Assembly: GCA_022009855.1 (NCBI GenBank)
Contig: CP091727.1
Location: 3,906,001 to 3,970,000, forward strand
Origin: Lentisphaeria bacterium
Lineage (GTDB): Bacteria > Verrucomicrobiota > Lentisphaeria > Victivallales > Victivallaceae
Length of the DNA: 64,000 nt
Direction of reading: 5' to 3'
Below are positions 28,447 through 40,169 of the stretch, piece after piece (the stretch's first letter is position 1; the number at the start of each line of letters is the position of its first letter). The notes beneath the pieces were generated by a model that worked only from the letters and a program-made list of their open reading frames with translations, was not told where the DNA came from and did not search any database. Both the position numbers and the translations under genes were made by a program.

Positions 28447-30458
28447 ATGACCAAGGCAACCGAGTGCAGAAATTTCGTCATTGCGGGCCATTCCGGCAGC
28501 GGAAAGAGCACCTTGTGCGAACTCATGCTCGTCAAGGGTGGTGTCATTCCGCGTGCCGGAAGCATCGATGCCGGGACCACCGTCTCCGACTTCATGGCCG
28601 AAGAGCAGGAGCGGCGGTCGAGCATCTATTCGACCTGCTTGAACTGCACCTGGAAAGGGAATCGGTTCTTCTTCGTGGATACTCCCGGATACGGCGAGTT
28701 CATCGGGCAGTACGCCGCCGCCGTACGCGCCGCCGACGCCGCATTGGTGGTGCTTGACGCCATCGACGGACCGCAGGTCGGTACCGCCCGGGCCTGGAAG
28801 ATGTCCAAACAGCGCGGCATTCCCCGGTTCGGCCTGATCAACCGGCTGGACAAGGATCGCGCCGATTTTCGCGGCACGCTTGAAGAAATGCGCAAAAATC
28901 ACGGTAAAAACGTCATCATTCCGCTCTACTGGCCGGTCGGGGGGGGGGGCGAACTTCTCCCGGGTGGTCAACGTTCTCTTCGACAAGGAGATTCCGGCGG
29001 AGATCGCCGATGACGTCGCCGAATGCCGCGGACTCTGGCTCGACGCCATCGCCGAAACCGACGACGACCTCATGATGCGCTACCTTGACGGGGAAGAACT
29101 TTCCGACGAGGAGATCCGCACCGGGCTTCGCAAGTCGATCAAGACAGGGCGCACCATTCCGGTTTTCGCCGGCAGTTCGGTCAAGGATATCGGCATTACC
29201 GAACTTATGGATGCGATCGTCGAGCTTTTCCCGACGCCGCTCAATTACGTCACCGTCGACGGTGCCAAGCGCAAGATCGCCGACGACACCGACGCAATCG
29301 GCGTGGTGTTCAAGAGCATCAATGACCCGTTCGTGGGGCAGCTCACCTTTGTTCGTACGGTTTCCGGCGTGTTCCGGGCGGATTCCGATATTTACAACCT
29401 CTCCCGGCCGGGGGGGCAAGGAGCGTTTCGGCACGCTCTTCTTCATGAACGGCAAGAGTCAGGTCAACACCACGGAGGCCGGGCCGGGATCGATCTTTGC
29501 AATTGCCAAGCTCAAGGACACCCATATCGGCGACACTGTTTCGAACAGTCAGGGCGAACATGTCCTCCCGGGAATCGTCTTCCCTGAACCGGTCATGTCC
29601 TACGCAGTTTCCGCCGCCAAGTCGGGTGAGGATGAAAAGATCACGGCTGGACTTCACAAGATCATCGAATGCATTCCGACGGTCCGGCTCGGGCGTGACG
29701 ACGAAAACCCATGAACTGCTCCTCTCCGGCATGGGCGACCAGCAGCTTGCGATCGTCTCGAAACGGCTCAAGGATCAGTTTAAGGTCGAGGCGGTTCTTT
29801 CCCTCCGAAGATTCCCTACCGTGAGACGATTACCGCCAACGGTGAAGGACACTATCGTCACAAGAAGCAGACCGGAGGCGCCGGCCAGTTCGCCGAGGTC
29901 TACCTGCGGATCTCGCCGGCACCCGAATATGAATTCGTCAACGAGGTGGTCGGCGGAACCATTCCCAAGAACTTCATTCCTGCCGTGGAGAAGGGGGTCG
30001 CCGAAATGATGGACCGCGGGCCGCTGGTCGGCTGCCATGTCGAAGGGGTCCGGGTGGCGGTCTACGACGGCAAATATCACCCGGTCGATTCCAATGAAAT
30101 GGCGTTCAAGATTGCGGCCAGAATGGCCTTCCGCGAGGCGATGAATCAGGCGAAACCGGTTCTGCTGGAACCGGTGATGCGGGTTGAAGTGCACATTCCG
30201 CACGCCTACACCGGCGACATCACCGGTGACCTCAACCACAAGCGAGGCCGCATTCTCGGCATGGATATGGAAGAGGGCATGGAGGTGGTTCAGGCGGAAG
30301 TTCCGCTCGCGGAGATGCACAAGTACGCCACCGAACTGCGCAGTATGACCCAGGGGCGCGGCTCGTTTGAAATGCGGTTTGTCCGTTACGAACAGGTGCC
30401 GGCCAACGTCGCCGCCGAGGTGATCGCGAAGCATCAGCAGGAGACTGAGGCGGAATAA
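28447..30458 (+). CDS. Elongation factor G-like GTPase (EF-G2 type)
   Basis: About 670 residues. The P-loop is GHSGSGKST (residues 14-22) in place of the canonical AHIDAGKTT. The G3 motif is DTPGYGEF and the G4 motif is NRLDKDR. Domains II-V follow, with the domain IV loop HYRHKKQTGG and the domain V segment VEVHIPHAYTGDITGDLN. This is the bacterial EF-G paralogue group related to FusA2, whose role in translation is less certain than that of FusA. Frame breaks are an 11-G run at 28939-28949, a 7-G run near 29407, an extra A near 29693, and one missing base near 29815. GGAAGGGG precedes the ATG. Confidence 0.85.
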
Positions 30459-30477
30459 CTCTCTGCGGAAACAGATC

Positions 30478-30515
30478 GGGACCGTTTTCCGAAGTTGGAA
30501 AACGGTCCCGTTTTT
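30478..30515 (+). terminator. Strong terminator of the EF-G-like gene
   Basis: GGGACCGTTTTCC at 30478-30490 pairs perfectly with GGAAAACGGTCCC at 30497-30509 and is followed by GTTTTT. Confidence 0.95.
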
Positions 30516-30566
30516 CTGCCGGCGGCAGGGAGGGGGATGCCCCGCTCTCCCTCGCGTGCTGCCGGA

Positions 30567-31884
30567 TCAGCGTTCGCGGTGGTCGATAACCCGGCGGGCC
30601 TTGCCTTCGCTCCGCTGAATGGTGTTGGGTGCCACGAGTTTGACGCGGACCCGGATGCCGATCAGTCCTTCGACCGCCGCGGTCAGGCGGTGCTGCAGGT
30701 CCTCCATGGAACGCACTTTATCGGAGAAAGAGCTCCTCGTTGATTTCGACGTCCACTTCAATGTTGTCGAGACCGTTTTCGGTGTAGAGGATGATGTTGT
30801 AATGCGGCATCGTCCCCTCAATCGAAAGGAGCGCAGTTTCGATCTGCGACGGAAAGACGTTGACGCCGCGGATGATGAACATGTCATCGCTGCGGGAGCT
30901 GATCCGTTCGATCCGGCGCAGCGTGCGGCCGCATTCGCACGGCTCGGCGATGATCCGGGTGAGATCGCGGGTGCGGTAGCGGATCATCGGCATGGCGACC
31001 TTGGTCAACGTGGTGAGCACCAGTTCGCCGAATTCGCCGTCGGGGAGCACTTCGCCGGTTTCCGGATTGATGATTTCCGGGTAGAAATGGTCTTCGAAGA
31101 TGTGCATCCCCTTCTGGCAGCGGCATTCGATGCCGACGCCGGGGCCGATGATCTCGGAGAGTCCGTAAATGTCATAGGCTTTGATGCCGGAGGCGGCTTC
31201 GATCCGTTTGCGCATCTCCTCCGTCCACGGTTCTGCGCCGAAGAGGCCCGCCTTGATCGGGAGCTTGCGCATGTCGATGCCTTCCGCGGCGGCCTGCTCG
31301 ATCATGAAGTTGAAGTAGGAGGGGGTGCAGCAGATGGCGGTGGTGCCGAAGTCGCGCATGAGCATGATCTGCCGTTTGGTATTGCCGCCGGAGGTTGGAA
31401 CCACCGTCGCGCCGAGTGCCTCCGCGCCGTAGTGTGCGCCGAGTCCGCCGGTGAACAGACCGTAGCCGTAGGAGACCTGAATGACGTCGGTGCGGTTGAG
31501 CCCGCAGCTGGCCATGGCGCGCTTGACCACCTCCATCCAGACTTCGAGGTCGGAACGGGTGTAGCCGACGACGATCGGTTTCCCGGTTGTGCCGCTGGAG
31601 GCGTGGAGCCGGACTACTTCCGACATCGGGACTGCGAACAGGCCGAAGGGATAGGTGTCACGCAGGTCGGCTTTGACCATGAAGGGCAGTTTGGCGATAT
31701 CGGCGAGGGACCGGACGTCGGCGGGAACGAGTTTGCGCTCTTCCATCCGTCGGCGGAAGAGTTCGACATGATCGTAAGAATGTTGAACCACTTTGCGAAG
31801 CCGTTCCAGCTGGAGTTCGCGCAGATAGTCCTGCCGTACGAAATCCAGGGCGCTCAGATCATCATTCAAATAAAGCGAACCCAT
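30567..31884 (-). CDS. paaK: Phenylacetate-CoA ligase
   Basis: About 438 residues. It activates an aryl acid (phenylacetate in the founding family) to its CoA thioester through an acyl adenylate. The AMP-binding loop is HASSGTTGKP near residue 95; YGLSEIIGPG and RYRTRDL are further motifs of the family, and the C-terminal subdomain follows a frame change near 30722. In gut anaerobes such ligases often work on indole- or phenylacetate produced by oxidoreductases, but none is adjacent. It has its own promoter. The assignment to PaaK type is firm; the true acid is not known. Confidence 0.88.
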
Positions 31885-31914
31885 TTCAAAATCCTCATAA
31901 TAAAGTTAATCAAA

Positions 31915-31943
31915 AATATACACCCGCTTGCGGAAAAGCTCAA
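31915..31943 (-). promoter_or_regulatory. Promoter of paaK
   Basis: On the minus strand TTGAGC and TATATT are separated by 17 bp, 31 bp before the start. Confidence 0.65.
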
Positions 31944-32007
31944 GTCCCTGATGTGAGATTTTCCGCTCTTTCCTGCCGGCAGGCCGGAGAAATCGCAGGG
32001 GAAGTGG

Positions 32008-32089
32008 TGCGCGGCGCGGGAATCGAACCCGCAAGCCTTGCGGCGCAGGAACCTAAATCCTGTGCGTTTGCCAATTTCGCCAGCCGCGC
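32008..32089 (-). tRNA. tRNA-Leu (anticodon UAG)
   Basis: The minus strand folds into a class II tRNA: acceptor GCGCGGC with GCCGCGC, anticodon stem CAGGA/TCCTG with loop TTTAGGT (anticodon TAG, reading CUA), a variable arm and T-loop GGTTCGATTCC. A CCA end is encoded at 32007-32005. It lies between cstA and paaK. Confidence 0.95.
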
Positions 32090-32107
32090 AGCGGAGAAAG
32101 TTTCCGT

Positions 32108-32135
32108 ACTATACCGCCAGAAACGGAAAAATCAA
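32108..32135 (-). promoter_or_regulatory. Promoter of tRNA-Leu
   Basis: On the minus strand TTGATT and TATAGT are separated by 16 bp, 18 bp before the tRNA 5' end. It overlaps the last codons of cstA. Confidence 0.55.
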
Positions 32136-33649
32136 TTCCGGGATGCGGATTTTTCACTCTCTGCTTTGGTCTCCGGCAGCTTCACCGGCGGCACATCGAA
32201 TGCTCCGGTGAGTTCCGTGCCGTGGCGGTAGGCCCAGATTACGCTCATGAGGGCGATGAAGCCGCCGACTAAATAGGCGCAGTCGAGGTTCAGACCGAAG
32301 CCGACCGGGCCGCCGTGCGCCGGGCTGATCCAGAGGATGTAGGTTGCCACAATGAAGGTCATGAATGCCCCGGGTACCGCGGTGACCCAGCCCGGTTTCC
32401 GGCGCGAAACCAGCCAGACGGTGACTGCGGTCAGCGTACAGGAGGCGAGCACCTGATTGCCCCAGGCAAAATAGTTCCAGAGCTGGTTGAATGTTTTGGC
32501 ACTCTGGTTCGACCACCAGAGCAATCCGGAGACGATGGCAATCAGCGGCAGGCAGAGCGTAATCCGGTTGCGGATCGATTTCTGATCGACGCCGACGATC
32601 TCCGCCAGGCTGAGCCGCATGCTGCGCATGGCGGTATCTCCCGAGGTGATGGCGAGGATGATGACGCTGATGACGGTGATCGCTCCGACGCCGCGCCCGA
32701 GGAAGTGGGTGGTGATTTCCGTGAGGACGTTGGTCGGATTCTCCGCCATCATCTGCGGGAAGAGGTTGTAGATCGCCAGCCCGGCGGCGGCCCAGATCAT
32801 GCCGATGACCCCTCGACCACCATCATGCCGTAGAAGCTCGACCGCGCCTGCTTTTCATGCTTCATGGTTCGCGCGATGATCGGCGACTGTGTGGCATGGA
32901 ATCCGGAGAGGATGCCACAGGCGATGGTGACAAAGAGCATCGGCAGGATCGGCATGTTGTTCTCCGGGGTGAACATCGCGGCCTTGAAGGCGGCGCTCTC
33001 TTCCAGCAGGGCGGGATTGCCGATCGCCTCATACATCAGCACGCCGAAGATCGCCAGTGTGCCGAGGATCAGCATGGCGCCGAAGAGCGGATAAACCGAG
33101 CCGATGATCTTGTCCACCGGGAAGAGGGTTGCGGCGATGTAGTAGAGAAAAATGCAGAGAACCGCGGTCCAGAAGAGCGCGTCCGAAGGCCAGAAGCCGT
33201 CGATCAGCCGGGCCGGAATGTTGATGAAGACTGCAACCACCAGCAGAAGCAGAAAGATCATGAAGAGTGAAAAGATGAAATAGAAGGTCTTTCCGGTGGT
33301 CATCCGGATGAGGGCGGGCAGATTGGCGCCGTCGTGGCGCAGTGACATCATGCCGGCGGTGAAGTCGTGAACCGCGCCGCCGATGATGTTGCCGATCGGG
33401 ATGATGACGAAGGCGATCACGCCGAACTTGATTCCGAGAATGACGCCGATCACCGGACCGACGCCGGCGATGTTGAGCAGCTGGATGAGCATGTTCTTCC
33501 AGTGGGGCAGTTCGACATAATCGACGCCATCAGCGCGGGTTTTTCGCCGGAGTGGGGCGGTCGTCCGGCTCCAGGATGTTCTCGATGAATTTCCCGTACG
33601 TGCAATACCCGACGATCAGAATCGCCAGCCCCAGAAGAAACAGCAACAT
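32132..33649 (-). CDS. cstA: Carbon starvation protein CstA-type transporter
   Basis: About 505 residues with some thirteen hydrophobic segments. The N-terminus is MLLFLLGLAILIVGYCTYG. CstA signatures include NIAGVGPVIGVILG, IGNIIGGAVHDF, GFHATQSP and WNYFAWGNQVLA. The family imports pyruvate or peptides during carbon limitation. It is shorter than E. coli CstA (701 residues), similar to the compact forms of many anaerobes. GGGAAGG precedes the start at 33649. Frame changes lie near 33535 and 32815. It has a TTGCAA-type promoter. Confidence 0.9.
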
Positions 33650-33696
33650 GATTACCTTCCCCGATGAGTTGATTTGTTCCATACCGGTAACGGATT

Positions 33697-33725
33697 AATA
33701 TACATCAGCGGGGAAAGAATTGCAA
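33697..33725 (-). promoter_or_regulatory. Promoter of cstA
   Basis: On the minus strand TTGCAA and TATATT are separated by exactly 17 bp, 48 bp before the start. Confidence 0.75.
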
Positions 33726-33745
33726 CTTTTTTCGCGGAAGAGTTC

Positions 33746-35328
33746 TCAGCAGCAGGGCTCCTGCGGCACCAGCCGGACCCCTTCCGGCAGGCGGATTTCC
33801 GGCGCTTTGCCCGCTTCCTGTTCGATCGTGACCGGGCCGCGGGGCGTCGGTATGCCTATGCGCATCCATTGCAGCCCGGCAAGCCGGGGGGTGACCGGAG
33901 TTCGCCGCCGCCCGGCGACAGGAAACGGACGCCGGAGAGAGTCTCGCTCAGCCAGAAGCAGGGCGCGGAGGCCCAGCCGTGGCAGAGACTGTGGCGCAGC
34001 CCCTTGTAGCAATAGTTGCCGTAATCCGCATGAAGGTCGCGCACTCCGGGCGGGGGCAGTTCGTCGATGCGGCCGGAGTTCTCCAGCCAGTCGAGGTTGA
34101 AATCCTCCCAGAAGGTGGTGGCGCCGCGGTCGATCATCGCGCCCCAGTAAGAGCGGATCAGTTGAACTCCTTCCTCGATTTTTGTCCAGTTGGGCCATGG
34201 CGTCGAGCACGAAGGCTCCGCCGAAGGTGCTGATGTTTTTCCCGGGGGGGGAGGAGGAGGGTTTCGCTCCGGTCGGCGATTCCGCCGAGGATCTGGAGGG
34301 CGGCGGCGGTTTTGTTTCCCGTGCATTCGGGGCGATGGTTTGAAAGCCGGGTGATGGTGGTGCGGCAGAGTTCCAGAAGCTGTCTGTCTCCGAGGGCGGC
34401 GGCGAGTTCGGCTCCCCGGCGGAAGGCGAACGCCATCAGCCCCTGCAGACCGGCGTGCTTGGCGACGTCGTCGTCGTTGCTCGGCCAGTCGAGAAACCGC
34501 CGTCCCGGAAGGTGTTCTGCGCCGGCTTCATCGATATAGGAGGCGAACTGTTTCGCGAGATTGCGGAGGTAGGAGTGCTGTTCCTTCCAGGTAATCCAGT
34601 CTGCCGGAGACGCGGAAGTATTCGCTCTGGCAGACAATCCACCAGAGTGAGTAGCTGGTGATGTTGTTCATCGTCGCGGGCAGGGGGGTGTCGTCGCGGA
34701 CATAATCGAGGCTCCGGGGGAGGATTTCGTGGCAGCCATAGGCGGCGATTACGCTCTTGAGTTCGGGATAGAGGTCGCCCATCCAGACCAGCCGGTCTCG
34801 CTTGACTCCGTCGAAGAGGTAGTTGCCCATGCAGAGTCGCACCGTGCGCCGTGCGGTCTCCCAGATCAGATTGAGGCGCGGATCGCTGCATTCGAAGGAA
34901 CCGCACTCTTCTGCCGGGCATTCGAGTGAGACGGCGAGAATGTTCTGGAGCGTGAGCGGTTCGAGCGCGTCGATGCGGAGGAAGCGGAACCCGGTCGTGC
35001 CGTATTCAAAAGTCCCCAGCGCGGGAAGCTGCAGTTCGGTGTCGTGGATGGCGTGGGTCTGGTCCGGGCTCCCCATCGCCTCCGACGCGGACTCTCCGAA
35101 CCGCAACCGGCAGCGTCCGGCCGACCGGGTGACGATTGCCGCGCCGCCGGCGAGTTCGCAGCCGAAGTCGAGCAGGAGAGCGCTTCCTGCGGGGAGCTGG
35201 ATGTCATGATCCGCTCGAAACGAACACTGGCACTGCTCTCTGCCGATCAACCGACTGCCGTCGCAGCCGGAACTCCCCACAATACGGCGGACGGGCTGAT
35301 AACTCTTGCGGTACTGAAATGAATTCAT
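33746..35328 (-). CDS. GH78-like alpha-L-rhamnosidase family protein
   Basis: About 527 residues, no signal peptide. A beta-sandwich (residues 1-150) precedes an alpha/alpha barrel containing DGVKRDRLVWMGDLYPE near residues 175-191, the GH78 motif that carries the catalytic acid region, and later TTFWEDFNLDW and SLCHGWASAP. The protein is shorter than typical rhamnosidases (about 900 residues), as in the truncated forms of Bacteroidetes and Lentisphaerae. AAAGGCAGAG precedes the start at 35328. Frame changes lie near 34635, 34245 (a GGGGGG run) and 33890. It is monocistronic. Confidence 0.75.
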
Positions 35329-35765
35329 TTTCTCTGCCTTTGAACGAATTGTTGCCGGGGGCTGAACATCTTCGGAGGAATTTCGGCCCGCTCTTCCGTC
35401 ACTATACCGGATTTTCAGTTTTTTTCCATGAACTTTATCACAAAAAACAGGAGAAAATCACCGGAATATCGTCTGGAATCTCACTGAAAACGGCGCATTT
35501 GAGCAGACGGCCGACGCAGAACCTGGTGTTTCTGCAGGCGTCTCCCCGAGTCTTTTTCTGCGTTGCGGTGATGCCGCCAACCCCGGCGAAACATTGCGTT
35601 TTCGGAGCGTCCCGCCCGTTTCACTCTGAAAAAATGGAAAAATCCTGCGAGTTGTCATTGATTTTTTCTCCGGAATGCGGTATGCTATAAAAAACGCAAT
35701 CGGCAAAGACATCAGGAACCACAGCATACTGCGAAACCCATAGGGAAACCATCACAGGTCGGATT
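35329..35765. other. Intergenic region without a convincing gene
   Basis: This AT-richer 437-bp stretch between the GH78-like gene and the ABC exporter holds the exporter promoter at its right end. Short open frames in it lack ribosome sites and family motifs. I see no ncRNA or terminator. Confidence 0.6.
35658..35686 (+). promoter_or_regulatory. Promoter of the ABC exporter operon
   Basis: TTGATT and TATGCT are separated by 17 bp, about 80 bp before the start. An adjoining TTGTCA at 35652 is a less well spaced alternative. Confidence 0.55.
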
Positions 35766-37568
35766 ATGGAGCGATTCAGGGGAGCTGTACCGTTTTGTCA
35801 AACCGTATCGCGGACTGCTGGGAGTAAGCATTATCTTCCACATGTGCAGCACCGGTCTCGGGCTGCTGATGCCGCTGGTTCTCAAGGTCATCATCGACAA
35901 AGCGCTCGGTGGAGCCGATCACAGTCTTCTCTTCGTGCTGCTCGGCGGGGTGATCCTGCTCTACTGGGTGCGGGCGTTCTTCTTTTACGCGAGCAACTAT
36001 TTCACCAACTATCCGGTGCAGCGGATGCTCTTTGATCTGCGGGTCAAGCTTTTCAAGCATCTGCAGAGTCTGTCGCTGCGTTTCTACCAGGAATATCGGA
36101 CGGGGAAACTGATTTCCAACATCCTGACCGACGTGGCGGCACTTCAGGCGATGATTTCGACGGTGATCGTCGGAATGGCCTCCAATCTTTTTTCTCTGCT
36201 TTTCGTAAGCGTCATGCTGATCGTGCTCAGCCCGAAGCTGTCGCTGATCTGTGCGGTGATGCTGCCGGTGGTGTACTTCGTGTTTTCCCGGTTTCGGCGT
36301 TCGCTGCGCCGCCGTTCGATGATGTTGCGCGAACACATGTCGGAAGTCTCGGCGAACCTCGCGGAAGTCATCAACGGCATCAAGGTGGTGAAATCCTTCG
36401 GCAAGGAGCGTTCCGAGAACCGGAACTTCATGGAGAAACTCAAACCGACGTTCGACATGTCGCTCAATCTCTCCATGCGGAGCATCACCCTGTCGATTGT
36501 GATGGATCAGCTCATGATCTACAGTCTGGTTTCGGTGCTCGGGTTCGGCGGCTACATGGTCTCGGAAGGGGAGATGACGGTCGGTGAACTGGTGGCGTTC
36601 TACACCTATATGCAGATGTTCTTCGGTCCGGTGGCCGCGTTGACCAACTTTGCTCCGGCGATCAGCGAAGGGAGCGTCAGTGCCGAACGTCTGCTCAATC
36701 TGATGGATGCCGTTCCGGAGATCAAGGAGCGTGAACACAGCGTTCATCTTCAGCACTCCGACGGTTACGTGGTGTTTGACCGGGTGGGGTTTCAGTATGC
36801 GCCGAACCGTCCGGTGCTGGACTCCTTTTCTCTGGATATCGAACCGGGGCGGAAGGTGGCGCTGGTCGGGCCCTCCGGATCCGGGAAATCGACGGTGGCG
36901 AGTCTGTTGATGCGTTTCTTCGACGTCAGCCGGGGGCGGATCCTGCTCGACGGAATCGATATCCGCGATCTCTCCACGGAGTCTCTGCGCCGCCATATCG
37001 GCATTGTGCTGCAGGAGTCCTTTCTGTTCAGCGGTACGATTGAAGAGAATATCCGCTACGGCAAGCCGGACGCCTCCTTCGAAGAGGTGGTGGAAGCCGC
37101 GAAAATGGCCAATGCTTACGAATTCATCCGTGAGCTGCCCAACGGATTCGGACCGAGGTGGGGAGAACGGCGTTTCGCTTTCCGGCGGTCAGAAGCAGCG
37201 ACTGGCCATCGCCCGTACAGTACTTCACAATCCGGCCGTACTGATCCTTGACGAAGCGACCAGTGCGCTGGATACGATTTCCGAATCTGTGGTGCAGCAG
37301 GCGCTGGACAAACTGATGGAAAACCGTACGACGATCATCATCGCCCATCGGCTTTCGACGGTGCGCAACGCCGACTGCATCGTGGTGCTCAAGGACGGGC
37401 GGATTGCTCCAGATGGGCCGTCACGAGCAGCTTCTGCTTCAGGATGGCCCCTACCGCAGTCTCTATGCGATGCAGCTCAAGGAGCAGAAGGAGCATGATT
37501 CGCCCAGCTATGAGGCGGGCCGGTTCGGAACACTCCGCGGAAGCGCGGGGAAGGAGGCAACCTCATGA
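35766..37568 (+). CDS. ABC exporter, MsbA-like half-transporter
   Basis: About 600 residues. Six membrane segments (roughly residues 20-300) are fused to an ATPase with Walker A GPSGSGKST, signature LSGGQKQR, Walker B VLILDEATSAL and HRLSTVRNAD. The start at 35766 becomes continuous with the gene if one G is removed from GGGG at 35777-35780, giving MERFRELYRFVKPYRG, a typical start for the family. Further breaks lie near 37155 and 37415. The stop overlaps the HlyD-type start (ATGA). The pair could export a lipid, peptide or drug; no peptidase C39 domain or TolC gene is seen. Confidence 0.85.
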
Positions 37569-38702
37569 CGGTACCGGTTCATAAGTCCGGATTTCGCTGG
37601 ACGCTGCATCTTTTGCCGTGGTCGGTTTCTGTCTGTTGGTGCTGATTCTCGGCGGAGTGGTGGCGCTTTTCGTGGTCGAGATTGAGGATGTGATCTACGC
37701 CGACGGGAAGATTGTTTCCGAGTTGCCGTTCGACATCATCAGCCACGTGGACGGGCGGGTGATCCGGCTCAATTTCGAAGAAGGCGCCGATGTCAGGGCT
37801 GGAGAGGTGATTGCGCAGATCGATTCGATGCAGTACGAAGAGGAGTACGTCGCCATCGAGTCGGCGATCCGGGAGTATGAGGCCGAGCGAGACGTCAAGG
37901 CAGCGGAGCTCGCTGCGCTGGAAAGCAATCCGCTGCCGAAGGAGCTCTGGTATGCGGAGACCAATTTGCGGGAGACTGAAGAGCGTGCCAAACGAACCGG
38001 AGCACGTCTGATTCGGCTTCAGCGGTTGCGTTCGACCAACGCCATTTCACAGAAGGAGTTCGAAGATACCGAGATCGAAAACATCAAAACGCAGGCGGAG
38101 GTCGCCCGGGCCCGGGAAAATTTCGAAAAGGTGAAGTCGGGCCTGGGGGAGAAGAACATCGAAAAGGCGCGCCGCGACATTGCACTGGTGCAGGCGAAGA
38201 TCGATGGTCGTCGTGCGGCACTGAAGCTGGCTGCCCGTCATCTGGATGATTGCCGGATTGTGGCTCCGTCGGACGGGCGCCTGGTCAGCATCCCCTGCAA
38301 GTTCACCATGTATGTGGAAAAGGGAAAAGTCGTGGCGAAAATGTCCTCCGGGAAAGAGATTCATGGACTTGCCTACGTCAATGAAGGGGTGGTGCGGAAG
38401 GTCCGCCCCGGTCAGAAGGTGCGCATTTCCAGCGGCGTCTTCAACCGGCTGGAATTCGGCAGCTTCGAAGGCACGGTCGAACGGGTGTACGATACCCCGG
38501 AAGAGGGACAGAATGCCGCCGGGACCAAATATCCTGTCGAGATCCGCATCGAGCCGCGCGGTCGTAAACTCAAACTTGGCTCCACTGCGGGTTTGCGATC
38601 GTCGCAGGTCGTGAACCGGTAATCTACTCTTTCCTCGGCATGTCCCGCGAAGATTTTCAGCGCCGCCGCGCCGAGCGTGAGGCGTTGAAGAAGAAGCTCT
38701 GA
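37565..38702 (+). CDS. HlyD-type membrane fusion protein
   Basis: About 378 residues. One membrane segment (FCLLVLILGGVVALFVV, near residues 20-37) is followed by a biotinyl-lipoyl half (VDGRVIRLNFEEGADVRAGE), a coiled-coil hairpin of about 130 residues, the second lipoyl half (RIVAPSDGRLVSI) and a beta-barrel. This links an inner-membrane ABC exporter to an outer-membrane channel. AAGGAGG precedes the ATG, which overlaps the exporter stop. Frame changes lie near 37610 and 38592; the corrected end reads to the TGA at 38702. Confidence 0.82.
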
Positions 38703-38769
38703 ATCGGACCGTTTCCCCGCGTGTGCCCCGCCGGGAATGGTTCTGGATTCAGCCGGAGCGGTCTGCAGT

Positions 38770-39300
38770 TCAGCGGTAGAGGGAGTTGCCGGCGGCGTCG
38801 ATCGCGACCACCAGCGGGAGGTTCTCCACCTCCAGCCGGTAGATCGCCTCCGGGCCGAGCTCGGGAAACGCGACGATTGAACAGCTGCGGATGCATCGGG
38901 CGATCAGTGCGCCCGCGCCGCCCGTCGCTGCGAAGTAAACCGCGCCGTACCGCTTCATTGCTTCCACGACCGCCGTCGAACGGTTCCCCCTTTCCGATCA
39001 TGCCGCGCAGCCCGCACTCGGCGATCAGCCGGGGCGAATAGGCATCCATCCGACCGCTGGTGGTGGGACCGGCGCTGCCGATCACCCGCCCTGGCGGAGC
39101 GGGACAGGGGCCGACGAAATAGAGAGTCTGCCCATTCAGCTCGACCGGGAGTGGCGCCCCTGGTCGAGCAGGGCGACCAGCCGGCGGTGCGCAGCGTCCC
39201 GGCCGGTCCAGATGACGCCGGAGAGGTGGACCCGGTCTCCGCAGTGGAGTGAGCGAACCTGTTCTTCGGTGAATGGCGTGGAAAGAGAAATGGTGTTCAT
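38770..39300 (-). CDS. Class I fumarase / L-tartrate dehydratase beta subunit
   Basis: About 176 residues, the C-terminal domain of the [4Fe-4S] fumarate hydratase family. The motif GSAGPTTSGRMDAY and the segment MIGKGEPF fit the family, and the end reads VVAIDAAGNSLY. With the alpha subunit it hydrates fumarate to malate. The start at 39300 overlaps the alpha stop (ATGA), so the subunits are coupled. Frame changes lie near 39165 and 38985. Fumarate and tartrate specificity cannot be separated by eye. Confidence 0.85.
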
Positions 39301-40150
39301 AACGTCACCTCCGCATGTCTTGCCGCGTGGCAGTTCAGATTGAGCGCCACCGGCATGCTGGCAATGTGGCAGGGATGAAAATCGATGTGAACCGCGAGGC
39401 TGGTGATGTCGCCGCCCAGCCCCTGGGGGACCGACGCCGGTGGCGTTGATCTTTCAAGGATCTCCTGCTCGAGAGCCGCGTAGCGGATCCGGATTGGGTT
39501 GACCGAGCGGGCGCAGCAGAGCACGTTTGGCCAGCAGGGCCGCTTTCTCCATGGTGCCGCCGATTCCGACGCCGACAATGGTGGGGGGGACAGGGGTTTC
39601 CTCCCGCATTCCGGACGGTTTCGACGACGAAGTTGACGACTCCCGTCTTGCCGTCCGACGGTTTGAGCATCCGCACGGCGCTCATATTTTCCGAACCGCC
39701 GCCCTTGGGAGCGAGGATGATTCGCAGCTGGTCGCCCGGCACCAGTTCCAGATGGATTACCGGAGGTGTGTTGTCCGTGGTGTTCTTCCGGTCGAAAAGC
39801 GGATCGTTGACGATCGATTTGCGCAGGTAGTGTTCCCCGTAGCCGCGGCGGGTGCCTTCGGTGAGCGCTTCGGTAAGCGTACCGCGGTCGAGGCGCACCG
39901 CATCACCGAGTTCGATGAAGAAGACGGCGAATCCGGTGTCCTGACAGAGCGGCATCCGTTCCTCGCGGGCGATGCGTGCGTTTTCCAGATACTGGTCGAA
40001 AAAGTCTCGCGCGGTTTCGCCGCGTTCTTTCTCCCGACCGGACTGGAGAGCCTTCAAAACATCGGACGGCAGGTCGCAGGCGGCCTTGCCGCAGAGGTCC
40101 GCCACCGCGTCGGCGACGGCGTCGAAAGAGAGAATTCGAATGGGATTCAT
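39297..40150 (-). CDS. Class I fumarase / L-tartrate dehydratase alpha subunit
   Basis: About 284 residues. Cluster cysteines are visible in PLCQDTGFAVFF and NPCPP; a third Cys is expected in the C-terminal SLNCHAARH-like segment (here NLNCHAARH). KGGGSENMSAVRML is a substrate-loop motif. Frame changes lie near 39595, 39530 and 39430. It begins 20 bp after the Na/Pi cotransporter stop, apparently in the same transcript, and is coupled to the beta subunit. The start at 40150 has GAGG at about -12. Confidence 0.88.
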
Positions 40151-40169
40151 GATGGTGATGCGCCTCACA

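Noticed and set aside
28939..28949. 11-G run as a G-quadruplex or programmed frameshift site
   Set aside because: One base fewer restores the elongation factor frame, and similar breaks occur in unrelated genes, so sequence error is simpler.
35329..35765. Small genes or an ncRNA in the gap before the ABC exporter
   Set aside because: Short frames lack ribosome sites, and only the exporter promoter is convincing.
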